From contig NZ_NWVL01000013.1 of assembly GCF_002382885.1 (NCBI RefSeq), positions 1-64,000 of the forward strand: DNA of 64,000 nucleotides. Reading direction: 5' to 3'. Position 1 is the first letter of the stretch, and the number at the start of each line of letters is the position of its first letter. The stretch comes from Streptomyces sp. WZ.A104 (lineage in GTDB: Bacteria > Actinomycetota > Actinomycetes > Streptomycetales > Streptomycetaceae). The notes under the pieces are model-generated. The model did no database searches, was not told the DNA's origin, and saw only the letters and a program-made list of their open reading frames with translations. Both the position numbers and the translations under genes were made by a program. Shown in pieces: positions 53,367 to 62,324 of this stretch.

Positions 53367-54368
53367 ATGCCTCCATCTGTCATGCCCACATCCAGTAAAG
53401 GTGAGAGTCACCCGCCGCCGACCGCCGTCTCCGCCGTCGGGCTGCGCAAGTCGTACGGCGAAAAGATCGTCCTCGACGGTATCGATCTGCGTATCCCGGC
53501 CGGGTCCGTGTTCGCGCTGCTCGGCCCGAACGGCGCCGGGAAGACGACCGCCGTGAAGATCCTGTCCACGCTCGTCACCGCCGACGCCGGTGACCTGCAC
53601 GTTGGCGGGCACGACCTGGCCGCCGCCCCACAGGCGGTCCGGGCCGTGATCGGTGTCACCGGGCAGTTCTCCGCCGTCGACGGGCTGATCACCGGCGAGG
53701 AGAACATGCTCCTCATGGCGGACCTGCACCACCTGCCCAAGCAGGAGGGGCGGCGGGTCGCCGCCGAACTCCTTGAGCGCTTCGACCTGGTGGAGGCCGC
53801 GAGGAAGCCGGCCTCGACCTACTCCGGCGGCATGAAGCGCCGCCTCGACCTCGCGATGACGCTGGTCGGCAACCCACGGATCATCTTCCTCGACGAGCCG
53901 ACCACCGGCCTCGACCCGCGCTCCCGCCACACCATGTGGGGGATCATCCGCGGCCTCGTCTCCAGCGGTGTGACCGTCTTCCTCACCACCCAGTACTTGG
54001 AGGAGGCCGACGAACTCGCCGACCGCATCGCGGTGTTGCACGACGGCAGGATCGCCGCCGAGGGCACCGCCGAGGAGCTCAAGCGCCTTGTCCCGGGCGG
54101 GCGCATCCGGCTCCGCTTCACCGACCCGGTCGCGTACCGGTCCGCCGCTGAAGCCCTGCGGGAGGTCACCCGGGACGACGAGGCACTGTCGCTGACCATC
54201 CCCAGCGACGGCAGTCAGCGCGAACTGCGCTCCGTCCTCGACCGGCTCGACTCCGCCGGTATCGAAGCGGACGAACTGACCGTCCATACTCCCGACCTCG
54301 ACGACGTGTTCTTCGCCCTGACCGGCCCGGCCAACGTTCCCCACCAGCCCGAGGAGACCGTCCGATGA
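53367..54368 (+). CDS. DrrA-type ABC transporter ATPase
   Basis: A 333-residue ATPase of the daunorubicin-resistance DrrA class. Walker A GPNGAGKTT, signature YSGGMKRRLD, Walker B IIFLDEPTTGLDPRSR, then the typical DrrA C-terminal extension ending TPDLDDVFFALTG. It energises export of hydrophobic compounds. Start ATG has GAAGGGAAG upstream. It overlaps the permease start by 4 bases (ATGA). Confidence 0.93.
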   Translation: MPPSVMPTSSKGESHPPPTAVSAVGLRKSYGEKIVLDGIDLRIPAGSVFALLGPNGAGKTTAVKILSTLVTADAGDLHVGGHDLAAAPQAVRAVIGVTGQFSAVDGLITGEENMLLMADLHHLPKQEGRRVAAELLERFDLVEAARKPASTYSGGMKRRLDLAMTLVGNPRIIFLDEPTTGLDPRSRHTMWGIIRGLVSSGVTVFLTTQYLEEADELADRIAVLHDGRIAAEGTAEELKRLVPGGRIRLRFTDPVAYRSAAEALREVTRDDEALSLTIPSDGSQRELRSVLDRLDSAGIEADELTVHTPDLDDVFFALTGPANVPHQPEETVR

Positions 54369-55156
54369 GCTCCCTCTCCCTCGCCGTGCGCGACTCGAAC
54401 ACGATGCTGCGCCGCAACCTCCTGCACGCGCGGCGCTACCCGTCGGGGACCCTGAACCTGCTGCTCACGCCGATCATGATGCTGCTGCTCTTCGTCTACA
54501 TCTTCGGCGACGTGATGAGCGCCGGGATCGGGGGCGGCGGTGCTGACCGGTCCGACTACATCGCCTACATCGTCCCGGGTCTGCTGCTGATGACCATCGG
54601 CAGCACCGTGATCGGGGCCGCGGTGTACGTCTCCATGGATATGACCGAGGGCCTCATCGCGCGCTTCCGCACGATGGCGGTCCACCGCCCTTCCGTACTC
54701 ATCGGGCACGTCGTCGGAAGCGTGCTGCAATCCGTCATGAGCGTAGTCCTCGTCGGCGCGGTCGGCGTGGCCATCGGCTTCCGCTCCACGGACGCGACCA
54801 TCCTGGAGTGGCTGGCGGCGCTCGGGCTCATCGTACTTTTCGCCCTGGCGCTGACCTGGATCGCGGTCGGCATGGGCCTGGCCAGCCCCAACCCCGAGGC
54901 GGCCAGCAACATGGCCATGCCGCTGATCCTCCTCCCCCTCATCTCCAGTGCCTTCATCCCGGCCGGCACCATGCCCGGCTGGTTCCAGCCGATCGCCGAG
55001 TACCAGCCCTTCACCCCCGCCATCGAAACCCTCCGCGGCCTTCTCCTCGGCACCGAGATCGGCAACAACGGCTGGATCGCGATCGCCTGGTGCATCGGCC
55101 TGATCGCGCTCGGCTACCGCTGGTCGACGGCGCAGTTCAACCGCGACCCGAAGTAG
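54365..55156 (+). CDS. DrrB-type ABC-2 permease
   Basis: A 263-residue ABC-2 permease with six hydrophobic segments (for example NLLLTPIMMLLLFVYIFG, YIVPGLLLMTIGSTVIGAAVYV, LGLIVLFALALTWIAVGMGL). The conserved loop has MTEGLIARFRTM and the C-terminal part FQPIAEYQPFTPAIETLRG. Paired with the DrrA-like ATPase as a two-component exporter likely controlled by PadR. Confidence 0.92.
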   Translation: MSSLSLAVRDSNTMLRRNLLHARRYPSGTLNLLLTPIMMLLLFVYIFGDVMSAGIGGGGADRSDYIAYIVPGLLLMTIGSTVIGAAVYVSMDMTEGLIARFRTMAVHRPSVLIGHVVGSVLQSVMSVVLVGAVGVAIGFRSTDATILEWLAALGLIVLFALALTWIAVGMGLASPNPEAASNMAMPLILLPLISSAFIPAGTMPGWFQPIAEYQPFTPAIETLRGLLLGTEIGNNGWIAIAWCIGLIALGYRWSTAQFNRDPK

Positions 55157-55381
55157 ACGCGACGACCACGCCGGCCACTTCCCGCGACTCGGCCCCCGTC
55201 CCGGCCACGTGCAGATCTATCCCCTTCTGTTCCCTCTTGGCCGGCCGGAGGCGGGGCGCATCTCGTCAAGGGCGCTACATGGCTGTGGACCAGAGCCACC
55301 GAGCCCTGCTCGTCGAGAGAGGAGGGCCGGGAGGGCTCGTCATCGCGACGACCAGTGCCGCCCGCCGCCCGGCAGGGCCGG

Positions 55382-55621
55382 TCACGGTCGGTAGATCATT
55401 TCGATCAGGCCGGCGGCGATCAGAGCCCACGCCCCGCTGCCGATCAGCCACCACGAGTCACTGACAGCCCCGGCTGTGATGAGAACCACGGCGGCCAGAA
55501 ACAGGGTGTACTCAGTGCGCTGCAGGCCGCGAGTGAAATCAGGGCCCTTTTCCCGGCCGCCCGGATGCCGGGTACGGGCCGGTGCGAAGGGGTGCGGACG
55601 AGTACCTCTTCGGGTGCGCAT
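55382..55621 (-). CDS. Small two-helix membrane protein
   Basis: A 79-residue protein. A 33-residue basic/proline-rich N-terminal part is followed by two hydrophobic helices (TLFLAAVVLITAGAV and WWLIGSGAWALIAAGLIEMIY). It has no recognised domain. It lies just upstream of, and divergent from, the potassium transporter genes, so a link is possible but only by position. The ATG at 55621 has no strong ribosome site. Confidence 0.5.
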   Translation of the reverse strand: MRTRRGTRPHPFAPARTRHPGGREKGPDFTRGLQRTEYTLFLAAVVLITAGAVSDSWWLIGSGAWALIAAGLIEMIYRP

Positions 55622-55745
55622 GGCTCAAGCCTAGACACGACAGAGGGCAGATGGCAGGGCCTCGTGTCGAAGTCGGCGTCAGGGTTGTCTATCGTCTTCC
55701 AGTGCGAACAATCGTAGTGTCCGTCCGCAATGCGGAGGACTTGGT

Positions 55746-57089
55746 GTGGTGAGGCAGCGTTGGCCGCGTCTCCGGCATCCGGCGCAGGCGGTCGTGGCCG
55801 GATTCGCCACGGCGATCGTGGCCGGGACCGGTCTGCTGATGCTGCCGGTGGCCAAGGCCGGACCGGGCGGCGCCGGTGTGCTGGAGGCGTTCTTCACCTC
55901 CACCTCCGCGGTGTGTGTGACCGGTCTGATCGTGGTGGACACACCCGAGTACTGGACCGGTTTCGGGCAGGCGGTGATCCTGGGGCTCATCCAGGTGGGC
56001 GGCTTCGGCATCATGACCTTCGCCTCCCTGCTGGTACTCCTGGTCTCCCACCGCATCGGCCTCAAAGCGCGGATGACGGCCGCCGCGGAGACCAAGACGC
56101 TTGGGCTCGGCGACGTCCGCTCGGTCGTGACCGGTGTGGTCAAGGTCAGCCTCCTGCTGGAGGTCGTCACCGCCCTGGCACTGGCCCTGCGATTCGCGAT
56201 CGCCTATGACGAGCCCTGGCCACGGGCGGCCTGGCTGGGTCTCTTCCACGCCGTCTCGGCGTTCAACAACGCCGGCTTCGCCCTCTACTCCGACAGCCTG
56301 ATGGGGTTCGTCACCGACCCGTGGATCTGCCTGCCCATCGCCATGGCCGTCATCGCCGGTGGACTAGGCTTCCCCGTCCTGTTCGAGCTGCGTCGCCGGT
56401 TCCGCAAGCCGCACGGCTGGTCTCTGCACACCAAGATCGTGCTGTGGGCCACCGGCGTCTTCCTGGTCGGCGGCAGCGCCTTCGTCACCGCCCTCGAATG
56501 GTCCAACCCGGCCACCCTCGGCCCCTTGCACGTGCCGGGGAAACTGCTGGCAGGGTTCTTCCAGGGAGTCATGCCGCGCACCGCCGGATTCAACAGCATC
56601 GACACCTCCCAGATGAACCCCGCGAGCTGGCTGGGTACGGACGTGCTGATGTTCATCGGCGGCGCGAGCGCGGGCACCGCCGGCGGGATCAAGGTCACCA
56701 CCTTCGCCGTGCTGTTCTTCGTCATATACGCCGAGATCCGCGGCGAGGGCGCGGTCAACATCTTCCACCGCCGCCTGCACGGCGACCTCCAGCGCCAGGC
56801 CCTCACCGTCGTGCTGCTGTCCGTGGCCGCCGTGGCCATCACCACCGTGGCCTTCATGGTCTTCTCCGACCACACTCTCGACGAGTCGCTGTTCGAAGTC
56901 ACCTCGGCGTTCGCCACCGTCGGCCTGTCCACCGGCATCACCGCCGACCTGGCCCCCGGCCTGCAGCTCCTGCTGATCGCGCTGATGTTCATCGGCCGGC
57001 TCGGCCCCATCACCGTCGCCTCCGCACTCGCCATGCGCACCCGCGTCCGCCTGTACGACCTTCCCGAGGAGAGACCCATCATTGGCTAG
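55746..57089 (+). CDS. TrkH/KtrB-type potassium transporter subunit
   Basis: A 447-residue polytopic potassium channel-like subunit. Four pore-loop repeats carry the selectivity glycines: TSTSAVCVTGL, FHAVSAFNNAGFAL, VMPRTAGFNSID and TSAFATVGLSTG. Length and repeat spacing fit KtrB. GTG at 55746 or 55749 could start; GGAGG at about 55733 fits both. The KtrA-like regulator overlaps its 3' end by 8 bases. Confidence 0.93.
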   Translation: MVRQRWPRLRHPAQAVVAGFATAIVAGTGLLMLPVAKAGPGGAGVLEAFFTSTSAVCVTGLIVVDTPEYWTGFGQAVILGLIQVGGFGIMTFASLLVLLVSHRIGLKARMTAAAETKTLGLGDVRSVVTGVVKVSLLLEVVTALALALRFAIAYDEPWPRAAWLGLFHAVSAFNNAGFALYSDSLMGFVTDPWICLPIAMAVIAGGLGFPVLFELRRRFRKPHGWSLHTKIVLWATGVFLVGGSAFVTALEWSNPATLGPLHVPGKLLAGFFQGVMPRTAGFNSIDTSQMNPASWLGTDVLMFIGGASAGTAGGIKVTTFAVLFFVIYAEIRGEGAVNIFHRRLHGDLQRQALTVVLLSVAAVAITTVAFMVFSDHTLDESLFEVTSAFATVGLSTGITADLAPGLQLLLIALMFIGRLGPITVASALAMRTRVRLYDLPEERPIIG

Positions 57090-57771
57090 GAAACCCAACC
57101 CCAGGAAGCGCCGTACGGAGTCGCGCAGCTCCGTCGTCGTCATCGGTCTGGGCCGCTTCGGCCGCGCCCTGGCCCTGGAGCTCGTCGACGAGGACACCGA
57201 GGTCCTCGGCATCGACGAGAGCGCCGAAGTGGTCCAGGCCCTTTCAGGCTCCCTCACCCATGCCGTGCGGGCGGACTCCACCAAGGAGGACGCCCTGCGC
57301 CAGCTGGGTGTCCACGAGTTCGACCGTGCCGTCGTGGCCATCGGCACCGACCTCGAAGCCAGCATCCTCACCGCCTCGCTGCTGGTTTCCTTCGGCATCG
57401 AGAACGTCTGGGCCAAGGCCATCAGCGAAGCCCACGGCCGTATTCTCACCCAGCTCGGCGTCCACCACGTCGTCTATCCCGAACACGACATGGGCCAGCG
57501 CGTCGCCCACCTCGTACGGGGCCGCATGCTCGACTACATCGAGTTCGAGGACGACTTCGCCATGGTCAAAACGAACCCGCCCGCCGACATCATCGGGTTG
57601 CCCCTTTCCAACAGCGCAGTCCGCTCCCGCTACGGCATCACGGTCGTCGCCATCAAGCGCCCCGGGGAAGGCTTCACCTATGCCACCCCCGAAACGGTCG
57701 TCGAGGCGGACGACACCATCATCGTCGCCGGGCGCACCCGGGCGACCGAACGCTTCAGCGAACTCCAGTAG
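57082..57771 (+). CDS. KtrA/TrkA-type RCK regulatory subunit
   Basis: A 229-residue RCK protein. A Rossmann nucleotide site (SSVVVIGLGRFGRALALELVDED) is followed by AVRADSTKEDALRQLGV and a C-terminal TrkA-C domain (IIGLPLSNSAVRSRYGITVVAI, VEADDTIIVAGRT). It gates the KtrB channel through nucleotide binding. The start appears to be TTG at 57082, eight bases inside the ktrB-like gene, with GAGGAGAG upstream. A 36-residue-longer alternative is not available, and later starts would cut the Rossmann motif. Confidence 0.9.
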   Translation: MARKPNPRKRRTESRSSVVVIGLGRFGRALALELVDEDTEVLGIDESAEVVQALSGSLTHAVRADSTKEDALRQLGVHEFDRAVVAIGTDLEASILTASLLVSFGIENVWAKAISEAHGRILTQLGVHHVVYPEHDMGQRVAHLVRGRMLDYIEFEDDFAMVKTNPPADIIGLPLSNSAVRSRYGITVVAIKRPGEGFTYATPETVVEADDTIIVAGRTRATERFSELQ

Positions 57772-57933
57772 GGCCTGCCCCGGCAACGACCCAGTTTCCC
57801 GCGGTTCTCGCAATATCATCCCTACGCGCAAAAGCAAGAGAAGCATCATGTCGCCCAAATCCGTAAGGACAGTGCTGATTCGCGGTAGACCGGCCATGCT
57901 GCGCGCTGTCGGTGCCCGACCCGCGCTCCGGGG

Positions 57934-58326
57934 TCAGTCCGCGGGCTGCAACAGGTCCCACCGGTTGCCGTAGAGGTCCTCGAAGACCGCGACCGAGCCG
58001 TACGTCTCGTGGCGCGGCTCCTCCAGGAAGCGCACCCCGGCCGCGGTCATCCGGGCGTGGTCGGCCGCGAAGTCCTCGGTGTGCAGGAAGAAACCGACCC
58101 GCCCGCCGGTCTGCGCCCCGACCCGTGCGGCCTGGTCCTCGTCCTTGGCGCGGGCCAGCAGCAGCCCCGTACCGGCCGCCGCCCCGCGCGGGCGCACCAC
58201 CACCCAGCGGGTGCCGTCGCCCCGGTCGGTGTCCTCCACCGGTTCAAACCCGAGCGCGTCACGGTAGAAGGCGACGGCCTCGTCGTAGTCGCGGACGACG
58301 AGGGTGACCAGGGCGATGTGGGGCAC
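57934..58326 (-). CDS. VOC (glyoxalase-fold) protein
   Basis: A 130-residue single VOC domain: IALVTLVVRDYDEAVAFYRDALGFEPVED, RWVVVRPRGAAAGTGLLLARA, RVGFFLHTEDFAADHARM and VFEDLYGNRWDLLQP. GTG start with GGAAGGACC upstream. A truncated near-identical copy lies at 51806-51958. It faces the nucleoside-kinase gene divergently. The substrate is unknown. Confidence 0.9.
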   Translation of the reverse strand: MPHIALVTLVVRDYDEAVAFYRDALGFEPVEDTDRGDGTRWVVVRPRGAAAGTGLLLARAKDEDQAARVGAQTGGRVGFFLHTEDFAADHARMTAAGVRFLEEPRHETYGSVAVFEDLYGNRWDLLQPAD

Positions 58327-58419
58327 GGGGGGTCCTTCCACAGGCTTGAGGCAGGCGCAAGGCGTGAGGCCGAAGTGGTTATACGTAACACTAACGCTTT
58401 CGGTCCCCGCCCCCGCACA

Positions 58420-59085
<666 letters not shown>

Positions 59086-59178
59086 GCCGTGTCCGGCCCG
59101 AGCCGGTCGCGGTCGCCCCGCCGAACGGGCAGGATGCTGTGTGCCGAGCCGAGCAGTGTCGCCAGGAGGTCAGTCAGG

Positions 59179-60327
59179 ATGCCCAGCACCAGCCCGTCCG
59201 CCCAGCGGTCCGCCCCGCCCGTGCCCTTCACCGCCGACGACTACCGGGCCCGGATGGCTCGGGCCGCCGAGTCCGCCGCCGGGGCCGGGCTCGCCGGGGT
59301 GATCGTCGCGCCGGGGCCCGACCTCGTCCACCTCACCGGCTACCGGCCCGTGAGCACCGAACGCCTCACGCTCCTCGTGCTGCGGGCCGGGCAGGACCCG
59401 GTCCTCGTGGTCCCGACCCTGGAGGCGCCCGACGCGGCCGCCGCCACCGGGGCACCCGCGCTCACCCTGCGGGACTGGACCGACGGCATGGACCCGTACG
59501 CGGTGACCGCCCCGCTGCTGGACGCCGAGGGCCGCTTCGGCGTCAGCGACAACGCCTGGGCGATGCATCTCCTCGGTCTTCAGCGGGAGTTGCCCGGCAC
59601 CTCCTACACCGCGCTCACCGAGGCGCTCCCTATGCTCCGCGCGGTGAAGGACGTTGCCGAGCTGGAGCGTCTCACGGCCGCCGGCGCCGCCGCCGATGCC
59701 GCGTACGAGGAGATTCTGAAGGTCAGGTTCTCCGGCCGCCGGGAGGTCGACGTGGCGACCGATCTCGCCGCCCTGCTGCGGGAGTTCGGACACTCCCAGG
59801 TCGACTTCACCGTCGTCGGCTCCGGCCCCAACGGGGCCAACCCGCACCACGAGGCGGGGACACGCACCATCGAGCGGGGCGACATGGTCGTCCTCGACTT
59901 CGGCGGCCTGAAGCACGGTTACGGCTCCGACACCTCCCGTACGGTCCATGTCGGCGAGCCCACCGCCGAGGAGCAGCGGGTCCACGACATCGTCCGCGAG
60001 GCCCAGGAGGCAGGCTGCGCCGCCGTCCGGCCCGGAGCCGCATGCCAGGAGATCGACCGGGCCGCCCGCGCGGTGATCACCGAGTTCGGCTACGGCGACC
60101 GGTTCATCCACCGCACCGGCCACGGCATCGGCGTCACCACCCACGAGCCGCCCTACATGATCGAGGGCGAGGAGCAGCCGCTCGTTCCCGGCATGTGCTT
60201 CTCCGTGGAGCCGGGGATCTATCTCCCGGGCCGGTTCGGCGTCCGGATCGAGGACATCGTGGCCGTCACCGAGGACGGCGGACGGCGGTTGAACACCACC
60301 GCCCGTGAACTGGCCGTCGTGGAGTAG
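59179..60327 (+). CDS. M24 family aminopeptidase P-like (Xaa-Pro) peptidase
   Basis: A 382-residue two-metal peptidase. An N-terminal creatinase-like domain (AGVIVAPGPDLVHLTGYRP) precedes the pita-bread domain with metal ligands in VVLDFGG, GSDTSRT, HRTGHGIGVTTHEPP, FSVEPGIYLPG and VRIEDIV. It removes N-terminal residues before proline or cleaves related dipeptides in the cytoplasm. The start MPSTSPS has AGGAGGTCAG upstream and is preferred over upstream-open frames. Confidence 0.93.
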   Translation: MPSTSPSAQRSAPPVPFTADDYRARMARAAESAAGAGLAGVIVAPGPDLVHLTGYRPVSTERLTLLVLRAGQDPVLVVPTLEAPDAAAATGAPALTLRDWTDGMDPYAVTAPLLDAEGRFGVSDNAWAMHLLGLQRELPGTSYTALTEALPMLRAVKDVAELERLTAAGAAADAAYEEILKVRFSGRREVDVATDLAALLREFGHSQVDFTVVGSGPNGANPHHEAGTRTIERGDMVVLDFGGLKHGYGSDTSRTVHVGEPTAEEQRVHDIVREAQEAGCAAVRPGAACQEIDRAARAVITEFGYGDRFIHRTGHGIGVTTHEPPYMIEGEEQPLVPGMCFSVEPGIYLPGRFGVRIEDIVAVTEDGGRRLNTTARELAVVE

Positions 60328-60393
60328 CGCGCTCCGGCCCCGGGTCCGGCGCGGCTCAGGCGTCGGCCCCGGCCCCCGGGTCCGGGGCGCGGC

Positions 60394-62154
60394 TCAGTCG
60401 TCCGCCAGCACCACGCACGACTCGGGCGGCAGCTGCAGCACCCCGTCCGCCCCCGGCGCCTCCACCGGCTCCCAGGCCGCCAGCACCCGCCCCCCGGCCC
60501 GCCGGTGGCGGCCCCAGCCCAGCGGGATCGCGGCGGACTCGTCCGCCAGGTTCACCGCGATCCGCAGATCGCCCCTGCGGTACGCCAGCCAGCGGGCGTC
60601 CTCGTCGAACGCGGTCTTCACCGAGGCCAGGTCGGGATCGTGCAGATCGGGCAACGTCCGCCGCAGCGCGATCAGTTCGCGGTACCAGGCGAGCAGCCGC
60701 GCGTGCGGTTCGCGCTCCGGCTCGGCCCAGTCCAGGCAGGAGCGGTCCCGGGTGGCCGGGTCCTGCGGGTCGGGGATCTCCTCCTCCGCCCAGCCGTGCG
60801 CGCCGAACTCCCGCCGCCTGCCGTTGCGTACGGCCTCCGCCAGCTGCGGGTCCGTGTGGTCGGTGAAGAACTGCCAGGGTGTGCGCGCACCCCACTCCTC
60901 ACCCATGAACAGCATCGGCGTGAAGGGCCCGGTCAGCACGAGCGCCGCCGCGCATGCCTGGAGGCCGGGGGAGAGCGAGGCGGCCAGCCGGTCGCCGAGC
61001 GCCCGGTTGCCGATCTGGTCATGGGTCTGCGCGTACCCGACGAAGCGGTGCGCCGGGGAGCGGCTCACGTCGACCGGGCGGCCGTGGGTGCGGCCCCGGA
61101 AGCTGGAGTAGGTCCCGTTGTGGAAGAACGCCGAGGTCACCGTCTTGGCCAGGGCGGCGAGCGGGGCACGGGCGAAGTCCGCGTAGTAGCCCTGGGACTC
61201 GCCGGTGAGCGCGGTGTGCAGCGCGTGGTGGAAGTCGTCGTTCCACTGGGCGTGCAGTCCGAGGCCGCCCGCCGTGCGGGGGGTGGTGGTGCGCGGGTCG
61301 CAGAGGTCGGACTCGGCGATGAGGCCGAGCGGCCTGCCCAGCTCCAGGGCGAGCGCGTCGACGGCCGTGGACAGCTCCTCCAGGAAGGTGAGCGCCCGGG
61401 TGTCGGCGAGTGCGTGCACCGCGTCGAGCCGCAGCCCGTCGAGCCGGTAGTCGCGCAGCCAGGCCAGCGCGCTGCCCAGCAGGAACGCCCGCACCTCGTC
61501 CGAGCCCGGCGCGTCCAGATTGACCGCCGCGCCCCACGGGGTGTGGTGGGTGTCGGTGAAGTACGGGCCGAAGGCGGGCAGATGGTTGCCGGACGGGCCC
61601 AGGTGGTTGTGGACGACGTCCAGGACCACACCGAGCCCCAGCCCGTGCGCCGTGTCGACAAAGCGCTTGAGGCCCTCCGGCCCGCCGTACGGTTCGTGGA
61701 CCGCCCACAGCGAGACACCCTCGTACCCCCAGCCGTTGGTGCCGGGGAACGGGCAGACCGGCATCAGCGACACATGGGTGACGCCCAGCTCCGCCAGATG
61801 GCCCAGCCGGGCCGCCGCCGCGTCGAACGTGCCCTCCCGGGTGTACGTCCCCACATGGAGTTCGTACAGGACCGCGCGGTTCAGCCGACGCCCCGCCCAC
61901 CCGTTGCGCCAGGCGTACGCCTCCTGGTCGACGACCGCGCTCGGCCCGTCGGGCCCGTCCGGCTGGCGCCGCGAGCGCGGATCGGGCAGCAGCGGCCCGT
62001 CGTCCACCCGGAACCCGTAGCGGTCCCCGTCCGCCGCCTCCGCCTCGACGCCCCACCACCCCTCCCGCAGCGGATCGCGCTCCATCGGGGAGCGGACGTC
62101 CGCCGCCTCCAGCACGACCGCGTCCGCCTCGGGGGCCCACACCTCGAACTGCAT
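60394..62154 (-). CDS. treZ: Malto-oligosyltrehalose trehalohydrolase
   Basis: A 586-residue GH13 enzyme that releases trehalose from maltooligosyl-trehalose (TreY/TreZ pathway). N-terminal CBM-like QFEVWAPEADAVVLEA, catalytic region YRLDGLRLDAVHALAD and LIAESDLCDPRTT, and VGYAQTHDQIGNRALGDRL (with the conserved HDQIGN typical of TreZ) are present. Start MQFEVW has GAGGAGTGGTGG upstream. An imperfect duplicate of its stop region lies at about 60335-60358. TreY is not in the window. Confidence 0.94.
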   Translation of the reverse strand: MQFEVWAPEADAVVLEAADVRSPMERDPLREGWWGVEAEAADGDRYGFRVDDGPLLPDPRSRRQPDGPDGPSAVVDQEAYAWRNGWAGRRLNRAVLYELHVGTYTREGTFDAAAARLGHLAELGVTHVSLMPVCPFPGTNGWGYEGVSLWAVHEPYGGPEGLKRFVDTAHGLGLGVVLDVVHNHLGPSGNHLPAFGPYFTDTHHTPWGAAVNLDAPGSDEVRAFLLGSALAWLRDYRLDGLRLDAVHALADTRALTFLEELSTAVDALALELGRPLGLIAESDLCDPRTTTPRTAGGLGLHAQWNDDFHHALHTALTGESQGYYADFARAPLAALAKTVTSAFFHNGTYSSFRGRTHGRPVDVSRSPAHRFVGYAQTHDQIGNRALGDRLAASLSPGLQACAAALVLTGPFTPMLFMGEEWGARTPWQFFTDHTDPQLAEAVRNGRRREFGAHGWAEEEIPDPQDPATRDRSCLDWAEPEREPHARLLAWYRELIALRRTLPDLHDPDLASVKTAFDEDARWLAYRRGDLRIAVNLADESAAIPLGWGRHRRAGGRVLAAWEPVEAPGADGVLQLPPESCVVLADD

Positions 62155-62261
62155 CCACCACTCCTCGTCCCTGGACAGGCCCTGCACGGCTCCGGCCCTC
62201 TGGAACGAGCCCGTCACCGGCCGTTAAGGTCTGGTCCTGATCATTGCCCGCCGAGGTTCCC

Positions 62262-62309
62262 GCTCATACAGGTTCTGCTCATACGTACGGGCTCTGCTCG
62301 TACGTACGG
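62262..62309. promoter_or_regulatory. Repeated GCTCATACGTACGG motif upstream of the GH1 gene
   Basis: Three imperfect repeats start at 62262, 62277 and 62296 (GCTCATACAGG, GCTCATACGTACGG, GCTCGTACGTACGG); the last two contain TACGTA palindromes. They lie 20-60 bp before the beta-glucosidase start, where a sugar-responsive repressor could bind. Confidence 0.45.
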
Positions 62310-62324
62310 CTGCTGGAGGCCGCT

